Source: CAZQRP01 sp964596125 (GTDB lineage: Bacteria > Chloroflexota > Dehalococcoidia > GIF9 > UBA5629). Taken from it: 64,000 nt of DNA. Shown piece by piece: positions 1 through 9,010 of this stretch. The stretch is from contig CAZQRP010000007.1 of the NCBI GenBank assembly GCA_964596125.1, positions 1 through 64,000 of the forward strand. Reading direction: 5' to 3'. Positions within the stretch are counted from its first letter, which is position 1; the number at the start of each line of letters is the position of its first letter. The position numbers and the translations under genes are program-made. The notes under the pieces were generated by a model. That model worked only from the letters and a program-made list of their open reading frames with translations. It did not search any database and was not told the origin of the DNA.

Positions 1-181
1 AATTTCTGATTGATGTACCTTTTCTTATACTCTCAAGAGACTCGTCCAAGACTTTAGAAAGCTCTTTTTTGATTTCCCCTGTCATGTTCCCTGTTCCTCT
101 TTGCCCGGTATCTGCCGTAGCGTAACCTGAGTTTTGTTCTTTTCCTTTAATCCCTTTAACTTTAAGACGAAAAATGTTCAT
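1..181 (-). CDS. Partial unknown protein, cut by window edge
   Basis: An open frame on the - strand runs from an ATG at 179-181 to the window edge without a stop (about 60 codons seen). The start is preceded by a strong ribosome site, GGAGGTG, about ten bases upstream. The visible N-terminus is polar and basic (starts MNIFRLKVKGIKGKE, later a Gly/Thr-rich stretch, then an amphipathic KKELSKVLDESLES helix). I do not recognise the family and see no signal peptide. The overlapping + strand frame at 174-470 lacks a ribosome site and protein-like composition, which favours this - strand reading. Confidence 0.55.
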   Translation of the reverse strand, partial: MNIFRLKVKGIKGKEQNSGYATADTGQRGTGNMTGEIKKELSKVLDESLESIRKGTSIRN

Positions 182-518
182 TATTTGTTACACCTCCACC
201 TCAGGAGCACTAATATCGTCGGCCCGCGGGCTGCTGATTTCAGACCTCTATGCTGGCGGGAAGTTAAATTTATGCAGGTATATGCAGATACAAGATTTTA
301 TTAGATTGTATAACTTAAGGGTGGTTCACAACATTATATACGATGTGGAAATAAATAGAATAGATATTGCAATCTCCATGAGGCTGGATTACTACTTGAC
401 TCTCTTTGACTTATGTGCGTTTTGTACAGTACACTTTTCTTACATAGTCATACAATCAACAGTATCCTAATAAGCCCCGGAACTGTGGAGTAGTATATGT
501 GCCGGACAGGCACCAGAT
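182..518. other. Intergenic, no supported gene
   Basis: AT-rich stretch between a leftward partial gene and a rightward small gene. It should hold the leftward gene's ribosome site (about 190-198) and promoters for both genes, but I see no convincing -35/-10 pair or terminator. Confidence 0.4.
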
Positions 519-710
519 ATGTTTGAGATGTCTTCTAAAGGTAAATCAGGACCAAACTGGGTGGATAAAATGAAAATCCGAATCAAGGGTATGTTCGGAT
601 CAAATTCCTTCCTCTGCGATTCCTGCAAGTGGGACTGGCGGGCTACCTGTCATCACCCGGAACGCCCCAACGCTGTCTGGTGCCCTGATTATGAGAAAAA
701 AGGTAAATAA
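519..710 (+). CDS. Small cysteine-rich protein
   Basis: 63 residues. The C-terminal half has a compact metal-binding-like pattern CDSCKWDWRATCHHPERP followed by a WCPDY motif, giving four cysteines and two histidines in about 30 residues. This looks like a small zinc or Fe-S knuckle and not random sequence. No signal peptide. The ribosome site in front of 519 is weak, and an alternative ATG lies at 570; the Cys region is common to both. Function unknown. Confidence 0.6.
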   Translation: MFEMSSKGKSGPNWVDKMKIRIKGMFGSNSFLCDSCKWDWRATCHHPERPNAVWCPDYEKKGK

Positions 711-783
711 AAAGAAGAGCACAGGACCTTTGACTGCACGAGTCTGGCCGGAGGGCGTCGACGTTGAAGCAGTTACTCAACTA

Positions 784-1112
784 TTAACTAGGAATAATCC
801 TGTACCCCATCTTGCCTCGCTCTGCATATAAAATGAACGTAATGACCCGTCCTTTTTGCAGGTAGTGGTCGCTTTCCCTACGTAATTTCTTAAAGTTTGC
901 TGTTTCCAGGAATGTCCTGAGAAGCTCAACTTTCTCTTCAAAATCGCTACCATATGTGCCGTTCCGGAAAAAGTTCCTTATCAGGTCCTGGTACTCTCTC
1001 CTGGCAACGGTCTCAATGCAGTGAGAAGCATCCGGTACAAGCTCTATCTGTACATCTCTATCCTTTCAATGATGATACGGTCTCCGGGATGAAGATGCAA
1101 GCCTGCATGATA
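784..1112 (-). pseudogene. Frameshifted remnant of an unknown gene
   Basis: On the - strand a clean 93-codon frame without a start (784-1065) encodes protein-like sequence (VQIELVPDASHCIETVARRE, then NFFRNGTYGSDFEEKVELL, ending GYRIIPS). Directly upstream a second - strand frame (to about 1112) gives GLHLHPGDRIIIERIEM, which reads naturally into the first after one frame change near 1060. Together they look like one coding sequence broken by an indel. Family not recognised. It could also be an assembly error. The + strand frame at 954-1220 is its shadow. Confidence 0.4.
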
Positions 1113-1192
1113 TCAAAGGTTTTTGACACTACAGGTAGCCGATGCTATGATGATGTCAGAGTGCCCGACCGGAAGCTCGGGTTGAGTAATAT

Positions 1193-2470
1193 ATGGGTAG
1201 CACAGACGGTTTATATTTAATAATCTTTGTAATTTGCCTCGGTTTATCGGCTTTTTTCTCGAGTGCTGAGACCGCTTTTGTCTCGCTGTCCAGACTAAAG
1301 GTCAAGCATCTGGTAAGCATTCGAGCCAGAGGAGCCGACCGGCTAGAAAAAATAATGAAAGAACCGGGCAAGTTCCTCTCGGCTATTCTGCTCGGCAACA
1401 ATCTGGTCAATGTGGCGGCGGCTGCTCTAGCCACATTGACGGCAGTCCGCTTTGTCGGGCCGGCCTGGGGAGCGCTGGTTGCCACCGTGAGCGTAACTAC
1501 CCTCGTGCTTATCTTTGGCGAGGTTATTCCCAAGACTTTTGCCACACAGCATGCCGATCGGATGGCATTAACATATACCAGGCCGATACAACTGGTAATC
1601 ATGGTTCTTTACCCCTTCGTGGTGGTTTTGAACCGTATAGGAATCGGATTCACCAGGATGGCAACTGAATCAGAAAAGATGCAAAATGTTGTAAGTGAGG
1701 AGGAAATCCGCACGGCCATTACGGTTGGAGAGGAAGAGGGAGTATGGGAGGAAGAAGAAGCAGAGATGTTACACAAAGTCTTTGAATTCGCCGACCGCCC
1801 GGTGAGAGAAACGATGACGCCACGAACCGAGATCGTCTGGGTGGAGAAAGGGACTACCCTGGCTAACTTTCTTGATATTTATCGGCAATTTTCTCATTCA
1901 CGATTTCCTGTATATACCGGGACTACTGATAACGTGGTCGGTGTCCTCTTTATCAAGGACGTGCTTAAGGCACAGGCGAATAACTCGTTAAACATAGACA
2001 GCCCGATCGATGAGCTGTTACGGACAGCCAACTTCGTTCCTGAATCCAAGAGTATGGGAACGCTTCTATCCGAGATGAGAAATAACAACTACAGCGTGGT
2101 GATTATTGTGGACGAGTTTGGAGGAGTAGCCGGCATGACTACAATGGAGCAGCTTATTGAAGAGATTGTTGGCAGTATCGGTGACGAACTTGCTGAGCAA
2201 GATAAGGACATCGTGACTATTGATGCTAATACTTCCGAAGTCGATGGCGGGCTCCGAATAGAAGAGGTGAATGATGAATTACACCTGGACTTACCGCCCG
2301 GTGAATATGAGACTATGGCCGGCTTTGTTCTCAGCCACCTCGGCCGCATTCCAAATCAAGGCGAACACTTCAAGTATAAGAATTTAAAACTGGCTGTTCT
2401 GGAAATGCGGGGGATGAAGATAGAGAGAATCCTGGTGACCAAGGAACAGGATGCAGCGTCTACGAATTAG
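1193..2470 (+). CDS. CNNM/CorC-type membrane protein with CBS domains
   Basis: 425 residues. The N-terminal third is a DUF21/CNNM membrane domain: first helix about 5-27 with the family SSAETAF signature, then helices around 60-145 with FGEVIPKT. A CBS pair follows at about 205-330 (METMTPRTEI-like entry, DEFGGVAGM near the end of the second CBS), then a CorC_HlyC C-terminal domain (EVDGGLRIEE, about 345-420). The family is linked to Mg2+/Co2+ transport or divalent-cation homeostasis at the inner membrane; old 'hemolysin' names are not functional evidence. The end overlaps the next gene by 20 bases, so the two are probably co-transcribed. Ribosome site is weak. Confidence 0.9.
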   Translation: MGSTDGLYLIIFVICLGLSAFFSSAETAFVSLSRLKVKHLVSIRARGADRLEKIMKEPGKFLSAILLGNNLVNVAAAALATLTAVRFVGPAWGALVATVSVTTLVLIFGEVIPKTFATQHADRMALTYTRPIQLVIMVLYPFVVVLNRIGIGFTRMATESEKMQNVVSEEEIRTAITVGEEEGVWEEEEAEMLHKVFEFADRPVRETMTPRTEIVWVEKGTTLANFLDIYRQFSHSRFPVYTGTTDNVVGVLFIKDVLKAQANNSLNIDSPIDELLRTANFVPESKSMGTLLSEMRNNNYSVVIIVDEFGGVAGMTTMEQLIEEIVGSIGDELAEQDKDIVTIDANTSEVDGGLRIEEVNDELHLDLPPGEYETMAGFVLSHLGRIPNQGEHFKYKNLKLAVLEMRGMKIERILVTKEQDAASTN

Positions 2471-3098
2471 CTTTGGTCGCGGTGAAGAGATCAAGTTCCT
2501 GTCCCATTTAGATTTGATGAGGCTCTGGGAGAGAGCCTTACGCCGTGTGGGTCTGCCTGTGGCTTATTCCGAAGGTTTTAGCCCTCATCCCCGGATTTCA
2601 CTGGCAGCTCCTTTGTCCGTAGGTATAACCAGCCAGGCCGAGTTGATGGATGTCTTCCTGTCCCGGTGGATATCGCCACATTCTTTTCTCAGCCAGGTCA
2701 TCAGGCAACTCCCACACAGCCTGACAGTCTTTGAAGTCTGGCCGGTTGGACTTAATGAGCCGTCACTCCAATCTCAGGTCCGCTTCGCTGAATATAAGGT
2801 CGAAATTGAACTGGCTGCGGAGAAAGAGGACCAGGACGTGGAACAAGCCCTGCGGTCCCTGCTCTCAGCTACGGAACTACCCTGGCATCATCACAGGGAT
2901 ACGGAGGTCCGCCATTACGATCTTCGTGCCCTAGTGGATGACCTGTGGCTCATCGATAGGGACAATGACTCCTGTACCCTCGGGATGAAGCTGCGCTGCG
3001 GTTCCAGCGGGGCCGGCAGGCCGGAGCAGGTGACCAGAGCCCTGGGTTTTCCACAAATTCCCAGGTCCATTCACCGTATCAGGTTGATTCTTAGTTAA
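2451..3098 (+). CDS. TIGR03936/DUF2344 family protein
   Basis: 215 residues. Starts with RLRISFGRGEEIKFLSHLDLMRLWERALRR and continues PVAYSEGFSPHPRISLAAPL, the hallmark of the DUF2344 family. In many bacteria this domain is fused to, or encoded next to, a B12-binding radical SAM protein; no such partner adjoins here, although one occurs far away at 51.7-53.4 kb. The biochemical role is unknown. The start overlaps the CBS-domain gene, indicating translational coupling. Confidence 0.85.
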   Translation: MQRLRISFGRGEEIKFLSHLDLMRLWERALRRVGLPVAYSEGFSPHPRISLAAPLSVGITSQAELMDVFLSRWISPHSFLSQVIRQLPHSLTVFEVWPVGLNEPSLQSQVRFAEYKVEIELAAEKEDQDVEQALRSLLSATELPWHHHRDTEVRHYDLRALVDDLWLIDRDNDSCTLGMKLRCGSSGAGRPEQVTRALGFPQIPRSIHRIRLILS

Positions 3099-3435
3099 CA
3101 CACCTCTTGTTTACTATAATACTGGCTGAGTCTCCTCCACATACTGAGCATCAAAAACTGACCAGGGAACATGCCAGGCTCGTGCCACAAGTTACCTTCG
3201 CTGAATTACAGGTGGTCGCCGCCCTGCTTGCCGATACTTGTTATTAGAGTGCTCTCAATTGAACTGAGTCGTTCCCTGGCATTACCCCAGCCACGGTCAT
3301 ATTTCTTGTATCAGGTTATACCAGTGGCTAGTCTCGGGATACCGGTCAAAGTATCATTCTATGACCATACGCCTTATAATAAACAAGAGCACCTGGCTCG
3401 CTGCTCTGTTCACAACACACTAGAAGGAGGAACAT
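3099..3435. other. Intergenic, no supported gene
   Basis: 337 bases between the DUF2344 gene and the histidine phosphatase. The + strand frame at 3171-3440 has no ribosome site and no recognisable composition. The only firm signal is the AAGGAGG ribosome site at 3424-3430 belonging to the downstream gene. Confidence 0.4.
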
Positions 3436-4044
3436 ATTAGACTTATTCTGGTCAGGCATGGAGAAACCCGGTGGAACCGGCAACGGCGGATCCAGGGTGG
3501 TAGTAGTGACATTGCGTTGAGCGAAACGGGCAAGAAGCAGGCAAGGAACCTGGGATTCTACTTGAAAAAGATGGAGTTCAATGCTATTTACTCCAGTCCC
3601 TTAAGACGCGCTCTGGAAACAGCCCAGATTATCGCTGACTACCACAAGCTGGTGGTCCAGGTGGAATCCGATTTACGGGAACTCGAAGTCGGGGAGATGG
3701 AAGGTATGACCTTGAAAGAGCTGAACACCGACTTCAGCCAGTTTTTGCTTCAGTGGAGGAATGGAGAAGGCAGGGTAAAATTACCAGGCGGCGAAAGTCT
3801 GGCTGACCTGCAGAACAGAGTCTGGTCAACCATACAACGTATCACTCATGGGCAAAACGGGACAATAGTGGTGGTCAGCCATTACTTTGTCACTTTAACC
3901 GTTATCTGTGCGGCATTAGGACTGCCACTTAGCTATTTGAGACGCTTCAGGATACAGGTTGGTAGCATTAGCATCCTGGATTTCACAGATAGCCGTCCGT
4001 GCCTGATATCGCTGGGAGATACCTGCCATTTAAAAGAGGTCTAA
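3436..4044 (+). CDS. Histidine phosphatase family protein, ATT start
   Basis: About 202 residues of the phosphoglycerate-mutase-like superfamily. The catalytic LVRHGETRWN box lies at residues 5-14, SSPLRRALETAQ around 54-65, the acid-region ELEVGEMEG follows, and a C-terminal VVVSHYFV supplies the second catalytic histidine. These enzymes use a phospho-histidine to hydrolyse small phosphoesters (alpha-ribazole phosphatase and phosphoglycerate mutase are relatives); substrate cannot be told. The only start that keeps the RHG box is ATT at 3436, five bases after a perfect AAGGAGG; an in-frame TAG lies just upstream at 3421. A TTG at 3517 would delete the active site. Confidence 0.88.
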   Translation: MRLILVRHGETRWNRQRRIQGGSSDIALSETGKKQARNLGFYLKKMEFNAIYSSPLRRALETAQIIADYHKLVVQVESDLRELEVGEMEGMTLKELNTDFSQFLLQWRNGEGRVKLPGGESLADLQNRVWSTIQRITHGQNGTIVVVSHYFVTLTVICAALGLPLSYLRRFRIQVGSISILDFTDSRPCLISLGDTCHLKEV

Positions 4045-4046
4045 CG

Positions 4047-5477
4047 TTGAGAAAAAAAGAAGAGGACCTGGGGCAGAGAGTTGTTGGTTTTATCAGGAAG
4101 CGCGGGCTGATTTCAGCAGGTGACACACTGGTAGTGGCTGTATCTGGTGGGGCTGATTCGGTATGCTTACTTCACATTCTCGCCAGGTGGCAAGCAAAGC
4201 TTCAGGTAAAACTGCATGCAGCCCACCTCGATCACCAGCTTCGTGCAGACGAGTCTGAGGCCGATGCCGAATACGTTTCGTTTCTGGCCGATATGCTGGG
4301 TATTCCGGTAACAATCGGGCGCAGGGATGTTACAGCTTATCGGAATAGAAAACGCTGTTCTCTGGAAGAAGCCGCCCGAGAAGTACGATACAGCTTTCTG
4401 GCTGAGGTGGCCAGAACAGAGAATGCCAGTTCCGTTGCGGTAGGGCATACCCGTGACGACCAGGTCGAAACTATTCTGATGCACCTGCTGCGTGGGACGG
4501 GCCCGGGGGGGCTACGCGGCCTTCAACCCAGCTCATCATTACAGATTGGAGAAGACAGGGCAAGCCTGAACGTGGTAAGGCCATTGCTCGATGTTCCCCG
4601 GCAAGAGACACTGGACTATTGTCATCGATGCCAGTTGAAACCGCGCAGTGATCCTTCCAATTTATCCACTGATTTCTTCAGAAATCGCATTCGGCTGGAC
4701 CTTTTACCAGTACTGGAAACCTACAATCCCAGGATCGATGCGGCTTTACTCAGGCTGGCAACAATTGCTGCCGATGAGGTCTCCTTTATCGAGGAGCAGG
4801 CATCACGTGTATGGAACGAGGTAGCCAACAAGGAAGACGGCATAGTCTACCTGGACAAGGACAAGATGGGTGGCCTTTCTCCAGCCATACAAAGGCAGCT
4901 TTTCCGCATGGCAGTGATGCAACTGTTGGACAGCCTGAAAGACATCGAGGCTGATCATATTGAGGCGATGGTGGGTGTTCTGGCAAAGCCGGCAGGTAAA
5001 AGATTGCGCCTGCCCAGAGGTCTGAGACTGTTTACCGAATATAAAAGACTGATATTGACCGTTACTCCTGCGTCTTTATGCCCATTCCCATCCCTGGAAA
5101 ACACATTGGGCCTTACTGTCCCCGGGGAAACTGCTTTACCGGGTTGGCTGGTCAAGGCGGATATACTGCATGGGCCGGACCATGAGTATGTCAATAGTTT
5201 TACCACAACTCTGGACCTGGATAGGGCCGGTACAGAACTGGTAGTACGGAAACGCAAACCAGGCGACCGCTTTCAGCCTTTAGGTATGAACCAGCCTAAA
5301 AAACTTCAAGATTTCATGGTTGATGCCAGGATTCCCCGCACCTGGCGCAGCCGGGTCCCTCTACTCTGTTCGCCAGAGCAAATCTTATGGGTAGTCGGCT
5401 GGCGAATCGATGACAGGGTCAAGGTAACCGCGTCTACCAGGAGAGTCCTCAGGCTGAAGTTTGAGAGATCGGCCTGA
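4047..5477 (+). CDS. tilS: tRNA(Ile)-lysidine synthase
   Basis: 476 residues from the TTG start. Modifies C34 of the CAU-anticodon tRNA(Ile) to lysidine with ATP and lysine. The PP-loop SGGADS is at about 35-40, followed by AAHLDHQLR, VAVGHTRDDQVETILMHLLRG and FRNRIRLDLLP, all TilS landmarks; the C-terminal TilS domain is recognised by RKRKPGDRFQPLGM and KKLQDFMVDARIPR. I prefer the TTG at 4047, two bases after the previous stop and preceded by AAGAGG; an ATG at 3999 would overlap the phosphatase gene by 46 bases. Essential gene, in an operon with its neighbours. Confidence 0.95.
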   Translation: MRKKEEDLGQRVVGFIRKRGLISAGDTLVVAVSGGADSVCLLHILARWQAKLQVKLHAAHLDHQLRADESEADAEYVSFLADMLGIPVTIGRRDVTAYRNRKRCSLEEAAREVRYSFLAEVARTENASSVAVGHTRDDQVETILMHLLRGTGPGGLRGLQPSSSLQIGEDRASLNVVRPLLDVPRQETLDYCHRCQLKPRSDPSNLSTDFFRNRIRLDLLPVLETYNPRIDAALLRLATIAADEVSFIEEQASRVWNEVANKEDGIVYLDKDKMGGLSPAIQRQLFRMAVMQLLDSLKDIEADHIEAMVGVLAKPAGKRLRLPRGLRLFTEYKRLILTVTPASLCPFPSLENTLGLTVPGETALPGWLVKADILHGPDHEYVNSFTTTLDLDRAGTELVVRKRKPGDRFQPLGMNQPKKLQDFMVDARIPRTWRSRVPLLCSPEQILWVVGWRIDDRVKVTASTRRVLRLKFERSA

Positions 5478-5731
5478 TGGCGATAGATTCGGAACTGAAC
5501 CTTCACAGCCTTACGGTAGAAGAAGCCCTGCCCAAACTCGATAACTACCTCTACAACTCCTTTATGGCCGGCTTCTCTTGTGTGTGCATTAATCACGGCA
5601 GGGGGACAGGTACGCTGCGCCAGGCAGTACACAGGGAACTGAAAAAGAATACTCTGGTCAGGTCGTTCCGCTCCGGTGGCTATGGAGAGGGCGGAACGGG
5701 AGTTACCATAGTCGAGCTATCAGACCAGTAA
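5477..5731 (+). CDS. Stand-alone Smr-domain protein
   Basis: 84 residues comprising just an Smr (small MutS-related) domain: LNLHSLTVEEALPKLDNYL, then CINHGRGTGTLRQAVHREL. The LxLHGx-like and HGxGxG elements are the usual nuclease-associated motifs, although the first reads LHS instead of LHG. In MutS2 this domain nicks DNA or rescues collided ribosomes; a free copy could act on either. It overlaps the tilS stop by one base (TGATGG), so it is translationally coupled. Confidence 0.85.
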   Translation: MAIDSELNLHSLTVEEALPKLDNYLYNSFMAGFSCVCINHGRGTGTLRQAVHRELKKNTLVRSFRSGGYGEGGTGVTIVELSDQ

Positions 5732-5937
5732 GCTTACCGTTTACACGACATATCTATCATTTTCTTTCATTACTACACCTTTAACAGCCACAATGAAAGG
5801 GACTGTATTGCTCATCAGCCGGTGATGAAACGCTATTCCATTTCACTGTTAATACCTGTATAATTCGGGCAATGTAACTTGTCCGGCAGGAATATACGGC
5901 ATACTGATGCAGCCAGATAAAACAGAGGAAAGACGAT

Positions 5938-6957
5938 ATGCAGCAGATGTTCCCATGCCATAGGTGCGGTGCACAAAATCTTATAGGTCAGCGTTTTTGT
6001 GGGGCCTGTGGCCAAACGTTCCAGTATAACTGCCCTTCCTGTGGCGCTTTTGTTGATAATAGATACACAGCCTGCCCGAACTGCAATGCAGCGCTCTACT
6101 GGCCAACACAGCAACCGGGGCCTTTGCCTGAGCAAATGGGAGACACCTACCAGGGACAACAGAGCGTTTACGAATATGTAGAACAGAAGCCGGAACAGAA
6201 AAAAAGTCCGGTCTTTATCGCTTCTATTGGCGCATTAGCCCTGGCAATCCTCATAGGTGGAACAATCTTCGCTATCAATTCGTCTTCATCAAAGGAGACC
6301 TCACCCACTCCTGCACCGATACCTGCTGACACTACACCTGCTCCTAAATCGAAAACTGCTGTTGATACAGCTCCTCCCGTCATTTCAGGGTTCTCCGACA
6401 ATGTGACCGCATCAACTGCCATCATCCGTTGGACAACCGATGAACCGTCGACCAGCCAGGTTGAATATGGCACTACCACCAGCTACGATCAAACCTCCAC
6501 TCCGGATAATAACCTGGTTACCAGCCATACAGTTACCCTGACCGGCCTTGAATCCGGCACGACCTATCACTACAGGGTAAAATCGAAAGATGCCCGCGGA
6601 AACGAGGCCACATCAAGCATAGATAAAAGGGTTACAACTTTACCCCCGCCTGATACAACTCCACCGGTAATCTCACAAGAAATTCTCGCTTCAGTTTCAA
6701 CTGACGATTCAACACATGAAATTACTGCTACCATTACCTGGACGACCGATGAACCAGCCACCAGCCAGGTTGAATATGGTATGAATACTATGTACGGCTC
6801 AACCACCACGTTAGATACATCTCTGGTAACCAGCCACAGTGTGAGCCTTCCCCAGCTTACGGTAAACAAACCCTACCATTTCAGGGTCAAATCAAAGGAC
6901 AAAGATGAGAACGAAGCGGTGTCAGGCGATGAAATGTTCTATACATCACAGACATAA
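5938..6957 (+). CDS. Zinc-ribbon membrane protein with two FnIII-like repeats
   Basis: 339 residues. An N-terminal double zinc ribbon (CHRCGAQNLIGQRFCGACG, then CPSCGAFVDNRYTACPNC) is cytoplasmic by topology. A single membrane helix lies near 84-105 (IASIGALALAILIGGTIFAI), then a Ser/Pro/Thr linker. Two extracellular fibronectin-III/purple-acid-phosphatase-N-like repeats follow at about 140-235 and 245-339, each containing TTDEP(S/A)TSQVEYG and HYRVKSKD or HFRVKSKD. The two repeats are close copies, indicating internal duplication. Ribosome site is AAAGACGAT-like and weak. Probably a surface sensor or adhesin-type protein; function unknown. Confidence 0.85.
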   Translation: MQQMFPCHRCGAQNLIGQRFCGACGQTFQYNCPSCGAFVDNRYTACPNCNAALYWPTQQPGPLPEQMGDTYQGQQSVYEYVEQKPEQKKSPVFIASIGALALAILIGGTIFAINSSSSKETSPTPAPIPADTTPAPKSKTAVDTAPPVISGFSDNVTASTAIIRWTTDEPSTSQVEYGTTTSYDQTSTPDNNLVTSHTVTLTGLESGTTYHYRVKSKDARGNEATSSIDKRVTTLPPPDTTPPVISQEILASVSTDDSTHEITATITWTTDEPATSQVEYGMNTMYGSTTTLDTSLVTSHSVSLPQLTVNKPYHFRVKSKDKDENEAVSGDEMFYTSQT

Positions 6958-7397
6958 CTGCCTTAGGCAAACATCAAAATATAAATCAACAGAGTAATAT
7001 CTGTCTTTCAGCCATACTGTACTCTCGAACATACTGGGGATGCTGATATCAGTGCAGAGCACGAAAGACTACGATCGCAATAAGAGTTATAGTTTATGAT
7101 ATTTAACAGTCCTTAGAAAGTCAGAACAGGTACCTATTTGTGCATTAAAATTAAAAAAATAACTGTTAAATTATTATCAACGATTTGCAAATCATCCAAT
7201 CCTTGCCTAAATTATTTATTGTATTACCCCTACAATTGTGTAATATAATGGACTGAAGCTGAGACACAAACAAATAACATAAGCATAAAACCAATGGATA
7301 GCATTGAAGACAAAATAAAAAGCAAGGTACAAACGGACCAGAAACCTCCTACCATCATATATCAAGACTATAATAGTCATCAATCGGGAACAGAGAA
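6958..7397. other. AT-rich intergenic region upstream of kinase gene
   Basis: 440 bases with no supported gene. It contains a candidate promoter at 7219-7249 and a long AT-rich stretch (about 7080-7220) typical of an upstream regulatory region. No terminator hairpin with a T-run was found after the preceding gene. Confidence 0.45.
7219..7249 (+). promoter_or_regulatory. Candidate promoter for PAS kinase gene
   Basis: TTGTAT (7219-7224) and TATAAT (7244-7249) are separated by 19 bases, with TG just upstream of the -10. The interval is bracketed by the inverted pair TATTAC/GTAATA, a possible operator. The predicted transcript starts about 140 bases before the kinase ATG. Confidence 0.4.
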
Positions 7398-8471
7398 ATG
7401 GAAAAAGAGCTTCATAGCGCTGATATCTATATTGGACTGGATATATTAGATCTAATAGATTCTCTTCCATTTTACGCTATGCTGGTGGATGAGCATCACT
7501 ATATAATTCTCGCAAATAGAGCTGTTCAAACGTATCTTGAGTTGGATCCAAAGGAAATTGTCGGCAGATATTGTCCCAAGGTAGTGCACGGGATTGACGA
7601 GCCTTTTTATGGTTGTCCACTTGAGGAAGCTGTAAAGACAGGTCAATCTGTTGAGCGGGAAGTACTCGATGAAAAATCAGGACGTTGGCTCGGATCAGCA
7701 ATTTATCCAACTGGGTCATTTACCCGAGATGGGAGAAAAGTTTTTTTTCACATGGTTGTTGATATCACTGATCGCAAGGAAGCTGAGGAGCAATTGAGAC
7801 TCTCGCATGAAAGACTTCGCAGCCTTTCAGCACATCTGGAATCAGTGAGAGAAGAGGAAAGAAAGAAAATCGCTCACGATCTCCACGACGAGACAAGTCA
7901 AGTTGTTGCTAGCTTAAATGCTTATCTCGAAGCTGCGATAGGCAAATTGCCCGCCAATTCAAATGAGACCAGGGCTTTGTTACGAAAAGCGCAGGATTCA
8001 TCTATCCAAATCCTCGATCAGCTACATAAGTTGATTTACGAACTTCGTCCAACCATAATTGACGATTTCGGTCTGGTTGCTGCTATCAAGTGGTTAATAG
8101 AAAACAGTTTGGAGGTAGCGGGGATTAACGTTGTTTTTAAAGTTATTCGACAAGAAAAAAGACTATCCACTGAATTAAAGACAGCTATATTTAGAGTTGT
8201 CCAAGAGGCAATTAATAACATTTTAAAACATGCTAATGCCAGGAATGTGATTATAAGTTTTCACTTTAAAAAGAATGCCATAAGAATCAGGATTAAAGAT
8301 AACGGTGCCGGCTTTGATGTCGAGAAGGCTATTAATTCAAAAGACAGGCCCAGAGGGCTGGGAATAGTTGGTATGAAGGAAAGGATAGAACTTTTCGAAG
8401 GAACTTTTAAAATTAATTCAAGTTGTGCCGTAGGCACTGAAATCAATATTGAAATCCCACTGACTGAATAA
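7398..8471 (+). CDS. Cytoplasmic PAS sensor histidine kinase, NarL type
   Basis: 357 residues with no membrane helix. A PAS domain spans about 15-125 and contains a CP-x4-H-x8-CP arrangement (C59, H64, C73) seen in a subgroup of PAS domains and possibly cofactor- or metal-binding. A short coiled coil leads to a HisKA_3 domain with AHDLHDE (phosphoacceptor H163), and a HATPase domain ends the protein (EAINNILKHA, DNGAGFD, GLGIVGMKER). Such kinases pair with NarL/LuxR regulators, but none is adjacent; the nearest in this window is at 56.6 kb. Confidence 0.9.
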   Translation: MEKELHSADIYIGLDILDLIDSLPFYAMLVDEHHYIILANRAVQTYLELDPKEIVGRYCPKVVHGIDEPFYGCPLEEAVKTGQSVEREVLDEKSGRWLGSAIYPTGSFTRDGRKVFFHMVVDITDRKEAEEQLRLSHERLRSLSAHLESVREEERKKIAHDLHDETSQVVASLNAYLEAAIGKLPANSNETRALLRKAQDSSIQILDQLHKLIYELRPTIIDDFGLVAAIKWLIENSLEVAGINVVFKVIRQEKRLSTELKTAIFRVVQEAINNILKHANARNVIISFHFKKNAIRIRIKDNGAGFDVEKAINSKDRPRGLGIVGMKERIELFEGTFKINSSCAVGTEINIEIPLTE

Positions 8472-8524
8472 GCCATGTGTAGTGCAATAATGTTGTCTAT
8501 GCAGCCTGCCAAGGCTCAGATCAA

Positions 8525-9010
8525 GTGAAACCTATCGATAATCCTGATCCAACTATGGGGGTACAGTATCTTCACTATGAAAACAACAAGTATCATTATG
8601 TCGTTGACTACCCTCGTGACTGGATTCTAAAGATAAGAGACCCGGATAAGGTAGACTTCTATCCTCCCTTAACTGAGGATATTGCTGTAATCTGTATCGA
8701 TGTAAATCAGAACAAGACATTGAAGTCACGTTCTGTCGAGGAGTGCGCCGCAGCGTACATAAAGGACATTTCTAATCTCTGGCAAAATATGACAGTTAAA
8801 AAAAGCAGCGAACTTAATGCTCATCGATGGCAATGGATTATAGAGTATTCATACCTATACAATAAGCGCAAGATGGATGGCGTGATCTACTTGAAACTGG
8901 TCTCCGATACTTTGTACCAATTTAACTGTATGTTTGAGAGAGCACAAGCAAAACAAGGCTATGTCCTCGAAATGCTGGACATGGCAAACTCGTTTAAGTT
9001 AACAAAGTGA
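8525..9010 (+). CDS. Conserved protein of unknown function
   Basis: 161 residues from a GTG start; an ATG at 8557 is an alternative. The sequence YHYVVDYPRDWILKI near residue 25 resembles the opening strand of PsbP/DcrB-like domains (pattern 'YxxxYPxxW'), and the rest is a plausible alpha/beta fold ending MLDMANSFKLTK. No signal peptide is visible, which is unusual for that fold. It follows the kinase gene by 53 bases on the same strand and may be co-transcribed. The fold assignment is inference. Confidence 0.6.
   Translation: MKPIDNPDPTMGVQYLHYENNKYHYVVDYPRDWILKIRDPDKVDFYPPLTEDIAVICIDVNQNKTLKSRSVEECAAAYIKDISNLWQNMTVKKSSELNAHRWQWIIEYSYLYNKRKMDGVIYLKLVSDTLYQFNCMFERAQAKQGYVLEMLDMANSFKLTK

Noticed and set aside
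174..470. 98-codon + strand frame
   Set aside because: No ribosome site and no protein-like composition; it overlaps the start of a better-supported - strand gene.
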